From: an uncultured Bacteroidia bacterium
GTDB taxonomy: Bacteria; Bacteroidota; Bacteroidia; SpSt-205
Assembly: GCA_937995505.1 (NCBI GenBank)
Contig: CALKJV010000089.1
Coordinates: 1 to 7,272 of the forward strand
Direction: 5' to 3'
Length of the DNA: 7,272 nucleotides
Shown: one piece after another, positions 1 to 6,204 of the stretch
Layout: every line of letters starts with the position of its first letter
How positions within the stretch are numbered: the first letter of the stretch is position 1
Translations under genes and position numbers: made by a program
Notes under the pieces: model-generated
Database searches by the model: none
Told to the model about the DNA's origin: nothing
The model's input: the letters and a program-made list of their open reading frames with translations, nothing else

Positions 1-670
1 AAACCACCAGTCCCCAAAATCCCACCACTACGGAGGGTAGCCCGGCTAAAAGCTCCCATAGCACCTTCAGAGGGTAGTACAGCTGACGAGGCAAAATCTC
101 CGCCGCATAAATCGCCATAGCAATGCCCAAGGGCACCACTAGGGCCAAACCGATCAAGCTTACCCATAGGCTACCCACTACCAGAGGCCATACACTTACA
201 GAGGGGATAGGTTCGTAGGTGGGAGACCAGTGGAGAGAAAGGAAAAGCTCGCGCCAGGGTCGCCAAGGAATCTCAATAAGGCGCACATGCGACGGCAGTA
301 AAGTAGGCGGCAGCGCTAGAAAGACTCCGGGAAACTTCGCTAAGGAGTCTATGGCTGCGCGTATCTCGGCGGGAGTAGCCGTAGGAGCGATATACCGCTC
401 CATGTTGGCGAGGTGGACAGCCACGACAGGGGCGTTGAGCCCCCGTATTTCACTCCAGGTAGTTTTGCCTTGCAAGAGCGCGCGGGCAGTCTGAGTGTCT
501 AAACTCTGTATAGGATTATCGGGGTGCACTGCGAAGCGTAACTCCGCATACGGGGAGCGCCACAGGGCCGGTAACCCCTCCCGAAAGAGAAATACCGTAA
601 TCCCTATCAGCACCAAAAAAGTCGTACCCGCTGCGGCTTGGAATGCGCGTTTGGTCCATCGATCGCTCAT
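1..670 (-). CDS. pstC: Phosphate ABC transporter permease PstC (partial, C-terminus beyond window)
   Basis: Inner-membrane permease subunit of the high-affinity phosphate importer, which would work with PstS, PstA and PstB. The first 223 residues are present and the frame stays open to base 1. A hydrophobic segment at residues 10-29 ends in FREGLP, as is usual for the first helix of PstC. A large extracytoplasmic region follows (about 30-155), ending in LHWSPTYEPIPSVSVWPL, which matches the family's 'WxPt...fGxxPL' signature. A second membrane segment lies at about 160-190 and a third begins at about 201 with ELLAGLPSVVVGFWGL, a hallmark of PstC. Residues 44-133 of the loop resemble part of PstS (AVHPDNP, GK..W, then FPGVFLALPPTLLP), which is unusual. 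The start ATG (670-668) overlaps the pstS stop codon, so the two are probably translationally coupled. The family call is very secure; the role of the loop is unknown. Confidence 0.95.
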   Translation of the reverse strand, partial: MSDRWTKRAFQAAAGTTFLVLIGITVFLFREGLPALWRSPYAELRFAVHPDNPIQSLDTQTARALLQGKTTWSEIRGLNAPVVAVHLANMERYIAPTATPAEIRAAIDSLAKFPGVFLALPPTLLPSHVRLIEIPWRPWRELFLSLHWSPTYEPIPSVSVWPLVVGSLWVSLIGLALVVPLGIAMAIYAAEILPRQLYYPLKVLWELLAGLPSVVVGFWGLVV

Positions 671-1479
671 GGTACGTACCCCACTTGGGTGACGACGGCC
701 CTCCCTTCAGGACTGTGGATGAACTCCAAGAGAGGCTGTACCCGCTCTCGCCGTCGGGTGTCATAGTAATAATACAGCGGCCTCGCAATCGGATAACGCG
801 TCAGCTCTTCTCGCGATTGAGCAGGGTAGTAGTAAGTCGTATCAGGGTCTTGAGCGACAGCGAGGACCTTCACGGTGGGGAGCACGTAAGCGATGCCCAC
901 ATATCCGATGGCGCCTGGAGTCTGCGAAATAGCTTGTACCAGCATGCCTGTAGCGGGAATAAAGCGGACATTGGAAGAGAAGTCTTTGCCGCGCAAAACA
1001 TGTTCGCGAAAAAACTCAAATGTGCCCGAGCTAGATTCGCGGGAGTAGGGTAAAATAGCTAAGTCTGGCCCGCCCAGCTCTTTCCAATTTCGGATTTTGC
1101 CGGCAAAAATATCGGCAATTTGGCTGCGGGTTAGGCGGGCAGTAGGATTAGAGGGGTGCACGGCAATAGCTAGTACATCCCAGCCCACGGTATCTTCCAC
1201 AAAGGTGACGCTTTTCTCCTGCAGACGGAGCCGCTCTGAGAGCTTGAGAGGGCGTGAAGACATAGCGATGTCGGTATCGCCATGGAGAAGGGCAGCTATG
1301 CCAGTGCCGCTTCCGCCGCCGGTTACGCTTACGAGGGTAGTAGACTGGTGGCTCAGAAAAGCTTCTGCGAACGCCTGGCTTAGGGGGAGCACCGTATCGC
1401 TGCCTTTGACAACAATGATATCGCGCCGAGTGCAGCTTATGAGGAAGAGGAGCCCCATAGAAAGCCAGCGCATGGGCAC
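667..1479 (-). CDS. pstS: Phosphate-binding lipoprotein PstS
   Basis: Solute-binding protein that captures phosphate outside the inner membrane and delivers it to PstC/PstA. It has 270 codons from GTG at 1479; ATG at 1473 is equally possible and loses two residues. Residues 3-16 form a short lipoprotein signal with lipobox LISC (Cys16). Typical PstS blocks follow: KGSDT (25-29), GGGSGTG (54-60), DIAMSSR (70-76), AVHPSNP (106-112), GKIRNWKELGGPD (127-139), SRESSSGT (146-153) and YPIARPLY (229-236). By family knowledge the Ser, Thr, Asp and Arg in these blocks hold the phosphate. At about 255 mature residues it is shorter than E. coli PstS (about 320), like many short PBP-like PstS proteins. 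No Shine-Dalgarno sequence precedes either start. It lies 30 bp after the epimerase gene and overlaps pstC by 4 bp. Binding of another oxyanion is possible, but the adjacent pstC favours phosphate. Confidence 0.95.
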   Translation of the reverse strand: MPMRWLSMGLLFLISCTRRDIIVVKGSDTVLPLSQAFAEAFLSHQSTTLVSVTGGGSGTGIAALLHGDTDIAMSSRPLKLSERLRLQEKSVTFVEDTVGWDVLAIAVHPSNPTARLTRSQIADIFAGKIRNWKELGGPDLAILPYSRESSSGTFEFFREHVLRGKDFSSNVRFIPATGMLVQAISQTPGAIGYVGIAYVLPTVKVLAVAQDPDTTYYYPAQSREELTRYPIARPLYYYYDTRRRERVQPLLEFIHSPEGRAVVTQVGYVP

Positions 1480-1509
1480 GAAAAAGCGGCTTTGGCGTAA
1501 ACTATTTGT

Positions 1510-1905
1510 TTAGAGATAGCTCACTAGCTCTACTAGGGTGCCGCCTGTGGAGCGAGGGTGGAAAAATAGGGCTTTTTTTCCCAAGGCAGCCGCCTGAGGG
1601 GCCGAGCTTAGGGGCTCAAACCCAGCCGCTTGTAGCCGTTCTGCTTCAGATTCTAACTGCTCGGTGTAAAAAGCGATGTGGTGGAGGCCTGGCCCGCGTT
1701 TCTCTAAAAAGCGAGCGACAGGGCTATCCGTACCCATCGGTTCTATGAGTTCCACTTTGGTAGGCCCTACTTGGAAAAAGTACACGCGCACGCCTTGGCT
1801 GGGGACCTCTTCGGTGTGGAAGGGCTTAGAGCCCAGGAGCTGTTCCCAGAGGGTTACGGCTTCGGCGTTGGGGATGGCGATGGCGACATGGTCTACGGCT
1901 TCCAT
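1510..1905 (-). CDS. mce: Methylmalonyl-CoA epimerase
   Basis: Cytoplasmic enzyme of the vicinal-oxygen-chelate (glyoxalase) superfamily. It interconverts the (R) and (S) forms of methylmalonyl-CoA, linking propionyl-CoA to succinyl-CoA together with the B12-dependent mutase. At 131 residues it is the usual length. Both halves of the fold are visible: VDHVAIAI (4-11) with metal ligand His6, KVELIEP (50-56) with Glu52, DSPVARFLEKRGPGLHHIAF (60-79) with His76, and LFFHPRSTGGTLVEL (113-127) with Glu126. The ligand assignments come from alignment by eye to the Propionibacterium and human enzymes. Conserved sequence starts at residue 4, so ATG 1905 is the natural start. It is the first gene of a likely operon with pstS and pstC; no mutase gene is in view. 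Another glyoxalase-family function is possible but less likely, given the DSPVARFL...GLHHIA pattern. Confidence 0.93.
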   Translation of the reverse strand: MEAVDHVAIAIPNAEAVTLWEQLLGSKPFHTEEVPSQGVRVYFFQVGPTKVELIEPMGTDSPVARFLEKRGPGLHHIAFYTEQLESEAERLQAAGFEPLSSAPQAAALGKKALFFHPRSTGGTLVELVSYL

Positions 1906-1910
1906 ACCAT

Positions 1911-1918
1911 CAAAGGTA
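1911..1918 (-). promoter_or_regulatory. Probable -7 promoter element (TACCTTTG) for mce-pstS-pstC
   Basis: Reading the minus strand, TACCTTTG occupies 1918-1911 and matches the Bacteroidota -7 consensus TAnnTTTG. Only five bases separate it from ATG 1905, so transcription would begin at or next to the start codon. I see no TTTG at a normal -33 distance; a T-rich stretch (complement of 1930-1935) lies nearest. The identical octamer precedes two other genes here at the same distance, which strengthens the call. Confidence 0.6.
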
Positions 1919-1933
1919 AAGGCACACTGAAAA

Positions 1934-1961
1934 ATAGGCGCACCCCTAAGAGGGGGCCTAT
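1934..1961. repeat. Imperfect inverted repeat upstream of mce
   Basis: ATAGGC (1934-1939) pairs with GCCTAT (1956-1961), and CCCCT (1943-1947) pairs with AGGGG (1951-1955). The loop is 3 bases and three bases (1940-1942) bulge on one side. It lies 16 bases or more upstream of the mce -7 element, about 30-57 bases before ATG 1905, so it covers the expected -33 zone. This placement suits an operator. It has no T tract on either side that would make it a clear terminator. Function is inferred from position only. Confidence 0.4.
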
Positions 1962-1975
1962 GATGGGCTAGAGGT

Positions 1976-2082
1976 TTTTGGGGTAGGCTTTCTGTAGCGG
2001 CCAGTTTGCGATTTGGGAGAAGGAGATATCAGGATTCGGGATATGTGGGCATTTTGCTCTATGGGCAGCCTTTTGGGGTAGG
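1976..2082. repeat. Pair of 12-bp direct repeats (TTTTGGGGTAGG)
   Basis: TTTTGGGGTAGG occurs at 1976-1987 and again at 2071-2082, 95 bp apart start to start, both in the divergent intergenic region. The flanks do not match further. The pair could be two binding sites for one regulator or chance in a G/T-rich stretch. The sequence between them shows no gene or other structure that I can support. Confidence 0.35.
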
Positions 2083-2125
2083 TAAACGGCACTTTTGCAA
2101 ATAGTACGAGTTCCCTCCTTTGCCC

Positions 2126-2150
2126 GTAGGCCTTCGCTGTAAGGCCCTAC
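2126..2150. repeat. Inverted repeat overlapping the glycogen-gene promoter
   Basis: GTAGG-CCTT (2126-2134) is complementary to AAGG-c-CCTAC (2141-2150): nine base pairs with one bulged C (2145) and a six-base loop. Its right arm runs into the first three bases of the TACCTTTG element (2148-2155). A protein bound here would cover the promoter. If transcription began further upstream, the RNA would instead fold just before the start codon. Operator is the simpler reading; it is inferred from position. Confidence 0.5.
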
Positions 2151-2155
2151 CTTTG
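2148..2155 (+). promoter_or_regulatory. Probable -7 promoter element (TACCTTTG) for the glycogen synthase-phosphorylase gene
   Basis: TACCTTTG fits the Bacteroidota -7 consensus TAnnTTTG and ends four bases before GTG 2160, implying a leaderless or nearly leaderless mRNA. A TTTG at 2119-2122 could be the -33 element, but the 25-base gap is longer than usual. No Shine-Dalgarno sequence is present. An in-frame stop at 2127-2129, with no ATG, GTG or TTG between it and 2160, fixes the start. Confidence 0.6.
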
Positions 2156-2159
2156 TGCT

Positions 2160-5100
2160 GTGCATACTCGCAGTGCTCCAGGGCTGCTTTTTGAGGTAAG
2201 CTGGGAGGTGGCCAATAAGGTAGGCGGCATTCATACTGTCTTGACAGGAAAGGCCCCTCTCCTCTTAGAGCAGTGGGGGGCTACCTACTTGGCGGTGGGC
2301 CCTTACCTCGCCCAGAGTAACCGAGAGTGGGCCGAGGACTCCACCCTTTTTGCAGATTGGCGAGCTTACTTTTTCCGAGAAAAAGGCTATGCCGTGCATG
2401 TAGGCCACTGGTCTGTACGCGGACACCGCATCCCTACCTTGCTCATAGATTTTTACCCCCTGCTCTCGCAGCGCAATGAGATCTTTGCCACCCTCTGGGA
2501 GCGATACCGTGTAGACTCGCTCGCAGGGGGATGGGATTATATTGAGCCGGCGATTTTCGGCTATAGTGCCGGAGAATTGGTGGAAAGCTTTTGTCGCTTT
2601 TACTACGAGGAGACCCCGGCAATAGCGCACTTTCACGAGTGGCTCACCGGAGCTGGGGTTTTGTACCTTCACATGCATGCGCCGAAGATAGCGACGGTTT
2701 TCACTACGCATGCTACGGTGATAGGTCGGGCTGCAGAAGGCCAGTTGGTAGAGGAGCCGTTAGAGTGGGCCCGAGCTCGCCAGATCGTGAGCAAACATAC
2801 CTTAGAGCGAGCGGCTTGGCAAGCGGCCGACGCTACTACTACGGTGAGCGAGACCATCAGCGCAGAAGCGGCACATTATCTCGGGCACGCTGCAGATGTT
2901 TTGACTCCCAATGGTTGGGATCCGCCTACTGACCTACCCGTAGAGGTCGCTAAGAAATGGTTGCGACAGCTGCACGTGCAATGGGGAGGGACGGAAGCGC
3001 CTTTTTGGCTTATACACGCTGGGCGGCCCGAGCTCGTCAATAAAGGTACCCTTCCCCTCATAGAGGCGCTGCGCCGCTATCGCGAAGCCCCCGTCGCTGG
3101 GCAGCGGCTTCAGGTGATTTTTGCTGTGCCTGGGGATGCAGACGGGCCCGCTGCGCTGAGCGACTCTCCCCTCTGGGTAAGCCACCGCCTGCGGAAGCCC
3201 CACCAAGACCCCCTCTTCACCGAACTGCGAAGGCTAGACTTGCGCCCCGACGATTCTTTACGCATTGCCTATTTGCCTGTCTATTTAGAGGGGCAGGACG
3301 GCCTGGTAAATGTGCCCTATTATGCGCTTTTAGCGGCGATGGATGCCTCGGCTTTTCCCTCGCGGTATGAGCCGTGGGGCTATACGCCGCAGGAGAGTTT
3401 GGGGCTAGGGGTACCGACCCTTTCCAGCCGGCAGGCGGGCTTCGGACAGTGGATGGCCGCCCAAGATCGCCCGCTCTCCGAAGCCCTCGGTCTGATTGAC
3501 TACCACCAGCCCGATCCTGCGGGGCAAATCTTGCGCTGGATGTATCGCCATCTGGGCCGCAGCGAGGCTGAACGCGAGCAGCTACGAGCCGAAGCCCTCG
3601 CGCTCGCTAACCCTACCTGCTGGTATCACTTTCTTGCGTCTTACCAGCGAGCGTATGAGGTGGCCCACACGAAAGTCCAAGCCCGCCTCTGGTACCGCTT
3701 ACCAGGGCGGCAGCCGACCGCGGAAGAACCCTTTCGCTGGCATCGGGCCTTCTTTTTGCCAGCCCTCCCCGAAACCCTCCGACCGCTCCGCAGCCTTGCT
3801 TACAATCTCTGGTGGAGTTGGAACCCAGACGCCCAAGCCCTATTCGCTGCCATAAACCCCCAGGCATGGGAAAAGCACGAAAATCCCGTTCGCCTCCTCA
3901 ATCGGCTCTCCTCTCAGCAAGCCCGTGCTCTCTCTACCGATGAAGATTTTTTGCGGCAGCTGCGGCAAGTCCTCCAGCGCTTCCAGAGCTATATGGGACA
4001 GTCCATGCGCTCCGATGTGCCGCGGGTGGCGTACTTGTGTATGGAGTACGGCTTGAGCCGATGTTTGCCTTTCTACTCGGGGGGATTAGGGGTGCTTGCG
4101 GGCGACTTCCTCAAAGAAGCCAGCGACCAACGCTATCCCCTCATTGGCATTGGGCTTCTGTACCGAAAAGGGTATTTCACGCAGCGTATCACCCCCGAAG
4201 GAGAGCAGATAGCCGAAACCCCTGCGCTGCGCTTCACCGACCTGCCGCTTGAGCCTGTTCGACAAAGCGATGGCCGATGGCTGCGCCTTCAGCTGCCGAT
4301 CGCAGATCAGGTCCTCTATCTCAAAGTGTGGCGGGTGCATGTAGGCCGGGTTCCTCTGTATCTCCTGGACTCTGATGTCTCGGAGAACCCCCCCGCTCTG
4401 CGGGACATCACAGCCCAACTCTATGCAGGCGATGCCGAGACTCGCCTCCAGCAAGAGATCGTACTAGGATTCGGGGCCCAACGGCTCGTAGAGGCGTTAG
4501 CTCTACCCATACACCTCTTTCACTACAACGAGGGGCATCCGGCCCTTCACACCCTCGCTTACCTGGCAGCTCTCCGAAAGGCGGGCCATTCCTTAGAAGA
4601 GGCGAAAGAGGAGGTGCGCCTCCATACGCTCTTTACCACCCATACTCCGGTACCGGCAGGACACGACGCCTTTGAGCCCGAGCTCGTACGAAAGTACTTA
4701 GGAGCCTTCATTGCGCAGCAGCTGCAAGTCTCTTGGGAAACTGTTCTGAGCTGGGCCCTCATGCCCGGCGAGGCCGAGCGATTCTCCCTTACAGCCTTAG
4801 CCTTGCGCCTGTGCGGCACGACAAATGCCGTAAGTCAGCTGCATGCCCGAGTTTCCCAGCGCATGTTTGCTAGCTTTTATCCTGCGTATCTGCCCCAGGA
4901 AGTTCCGATACGAGGGGTCACCAATGGCGTGCACGCCCCTACCTGGCAAGCCCCCGAGTGGAGCCGCACCAAACGCAACTGGGAAACCCACCAGACCCTC
5001 AAAAAGCAGCTTTTAGCTTACCTGCGAAGGCGCCTACTTCCGCAGCCCTGGCCAGTAGAGTATCTGGAGTCGCTACAAGCCTTCCTAAGCTCCACAGATG

Positions 5101-6125
5101 AACACACGCTGCTATTGGGTTTTGCTCGGCGGGTCGCTACGTACAAGCGGCATTTGCTTTTTTTCCAGCACAAGGGGTTTGCGCAGCTCTTAGAGTCAGA
5201 GCCGGTACGGGTGCTCTTCGCGGGAAAGGCGCATCCGAAAGACGATGCCGGCAAAGCTGCGCTGCGCCAGCTGTGGGAGCGTTCCTTAGAACCGCCGTTC
5301 CGAGGGAAGGTGCTCTTTCTACCGGATTACGACATGCAGTTAGCTCGCTACCTCGTACAAGGGGTAGATGTCTGGGTCAATCTCCCCGTTTATGGGCAGG
5401 AGGCCAGCGGCACGAGTGGCATGAAAGCGGCTTTGAATGGGGTCTTGCATCTAAGCATTCCCGATGGGTGGTGGGCCGAAGTGGAGGCCGATGCGGCCGG
5501 GGGTTGGAACCTCCCTCTCTGCCAAAACCCCGACCCCCAGCTGCGCGATAGCTGGGAAGCCGTGCAGCTCACCTACCTCATCCAAGAGTCGGTTTTGCCG
5601 GCTTACCGCGACCGAGATCCGAAAGGCTTGCCTTTGGACTGGATTGTCCGCATGGAAAAAGCCCAGCGCTATGTAGCGGAGCGCTTCTCTATGCAGCGTA
5701 TGTTTCGGGAGTATGAGGAGCTACTGTATGGGCCGATTGCGGAGCGAGCGCGTCGGATTACGGAGGCAGAGCGTCGCCAACGAATGGTCCTCCTGACCCA
5801 AATTGAAGCGGCTTGGCCCGCCGTACGCATCCACCGCTTGCGTGTGCCCCCCTTCGAGGAGCAAGCCTACCCCGCCTCTGAACCCTTCTCGGTGGAAGTG
5901 GAGGTAGATTCGGCCGGGCTTCCCGCAGATGTACTGCGAGCAGAGGTGGTCTTTGAAGGAAGCGAAGGCGAAGTAGTGCTGTTTCCACTCGCTCCTACCG
6001 AGCCGGACCACTATGCCGGCGAGATTTGCCTCACCGAGGCCGGCGTCTATCACTTTGCGGTGCGGCTCTACGCTTGGGATCCTTACCTGCAGGAGCGACT
6101 ATGGGCCTGGACGAAGCTCTTCTGA
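2160..6125 (+). CDS. glgP: Fused GT3 glycogen synthase and GT35 alpha-glucan phosphorylase
   Basis: A single cytoplasmic polypeptide of 1321 residues carrying two opposing glycogen enzymes. Residues 9-500 are a GT3 synthase, which adds glucose from a nucleotide sugar. It shows LLFEVSWEVANKVGG (9-23), VFTTHATVIGR (180-190), LTPNGWD (248-254), HAGRPELVNKG (286-296) and the E-x7-E motif Glu404...Glu412 in YEPWGYTPQE. After a linker, residues 533-612 match DUF3417 (LAYNLWWSWNPDAQ). Residues 620-1190 are a TIGR02094-type phosphorylase, releasing glucose-1-phosphate: GGLGVLAGDFLKEASD (641-656), HYNEGHPAL (788-796), NGVH (922-925), ARRVATYKR (989-997; Arg991 and Lys996 for phosphate) and EASGTSGMKAALNG (1081-1094), with Lys1089 the expected PLP lysine. 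Residues about 1219-1310 look like the beta-sandwich tail seen in Thermus-type enzymes. All key residues appear intact, so both halves should be active. GTG is the only available start. Confidence 0.93.
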   Translation: MHTRSAPGLLFEVSWEVANKVGGIHTVLTGKAPLLLEQWGATYLAVGPYLAQSNREWAEDSTLFADWRAYFFREKGYAVHVGHWSVRGHRIPTLLIDFYPLLSQRNEIFATLWERYRVDSLAGGWDYIEPAIFGYSAGELVESFCRFYYEETPAIAHFHEWLTGAGVLYLHMHAPKIATVFTTHATVIGRAAEGQLVEEPLEWARARQIVSKHTLERAAWQAADATTTVSETISAEAAHYLGHAADVLTPNGWDPPTDLPVEVAKKWLRQLHVQWGGTEAPFWLIHAGRPELVNKGTLPLIEALRRYREAPVAGQRLQVIFAVPGDADGPAALSDSPLWVSHRLRKPHQDPLFTELRRLDLRPDDSLRIAYLPVYLEGQDGLVNVPYYALLAAMDASAFPSRYEPWGYTPQESLGLGVPTLSSRQAGFGQWMAAQDRPLSEALGLIDYHQPDPAGQILRWMYRHLGRSEAEREQLRAEALALANPTCWYHFLASYQRAYEVAHTKVQARLWYRLPGRQPTAEEPFRWHRAFFLPALPETLRPLRSLAYNLWWSWNPDAQALFAAINPQAWEKHENPVRLLNRLSSQQARALSTDEDFLRQLRQVLQRFQSYMGQSMRSDVPRVAYLCMEYGLSRCLPFYSGGLGVLAGDFLKEASDQRYPLIGIGLLYRKGYFTQRITPEGEQIAETPALRFTDLPLEPVRQSDGRWLRLQLPIADQVLYLKVWRVHVGRVPLYLLDSDVSENPPALRDITAQLYAGDAETRLQQEIVLGFGAQRLVEALALPIHLFHYNEGHPALHTLAYLAALRKAGHSLEEAKEEVRLHTLFTTHTPVPAGHDAFEPELVRKYLGAFIAQQLQVSWETVLSWALMPGEAERFSLTALALRLCGTTNAVSQLHARVSQRMFASFYPAYLPQEVPIRGVTNGVHAPTWQAPEWSRTKRNWETHQTLKKQLLAYLRRRLLPQPWPVEYLESLQAFLSSTDEHTLLLGFARRVATYKRHLLFFQHKGFAQLLESEPVRVLFAGKAHPKDDAGKAALRQLWERSLEPPFRGKVLFLPDYDMQLARYLVQGVDVWVNLPVYGQEASGTSGMKAALNGVLHLSIPDGWWAEVEADAAGGWNLPLCQNPDPQLRDSWEAVQLTYLIQESVLPAYRDRDPKGLPLDWIVRMEKAQRYVAERFSMQRMFREYEELLYGPIAERARRITEAERRQRMVLLTQIEAAWPAVRIHRLRVPPFEEQAYPASEPFSVEVEVDSAGLPADVLRAEVVFEGSEGEVVLFPLAPTEPDHYAGEICLTEAGVYHFAVRLYAWDPYLQERLWAWTKLF

Positions 6126-6170
6126 CCTGGCGCACCAGAATGGTTCGGGTCTGACGCTCTTTTCGTTTCC

Positions 6171-6199
6171 TTTGCGGCTCGGGGCTTAGGTTACCTTTG
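6171..6199 (+). promoter_or_regulatory. Probable promoter of asnB (TTTG-N17-TACCTTTG)
   Basis: TTTG (6171-6174) and TACCTTTG (6192-6199) are 17 bases apart, fitting the Bacteroidota pattern TTTG...TAnnTTTG. Five bases later ATG 6205 begins, so the message should start at or beside the start codon. This is the most complete of the three promoters in the window. The rest of the 79-bp gap after the glycogen gene shows only a weak 4-bp hairpin (6127-6138) and no clear terminator. Confidence 0.68.
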
Positions 6200-6204
6200 T
6201 GGGG

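Noticed and set aside
219..1053. Plus-strand frames opposite pstC and pstS
   Set aside because: The minus strand encodes clearly conserved PstC and PstS throughout; the opposite-strand products show no recognisable domain.
1498..1512. Small inverted repeat TAAAC-TATTT-GTTTA at the mce stop codon
   Set aside because: Only five AT-rich base pairs around a five-base loop; likely chance, and too weak for a terminator in the middle of an operon.
1760..1770. Palindrome GTAGGCCCTAC inside mce, sharing GGCCCTAC with the repeat before the glycogen gene
   Set aside because: It lies wholly within conserved coding sequence and a match of this length in a GC-rich region is not convincing without genome-wide counts.
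1968..2234. 88-codon minus-strand reading frame covering most of the divergent intergenic region
   Set aside because: It runs antisense into the start of the glycogen gene and across its promoter. The product resembles no family I know and shows no signal or membrane segment.
5273..5551. Plus-strand 92-codon frame and several other long out-of-frame and antisense frames across the glycogen gene
   Set aside because: They overlap conserved phosphorylase sequence, have low-complexity or Arg/Ser-rich products, and are typical shadow frames of a GC-rich gene.
6126..6170. Possible terminator after the glycogen gene
   Set aside because: CTGG/CCAG (6127-6130 with 6135-6138) forms only a 4-bp stem, and the T-rich stretch is about 20 bases away and interrupted.
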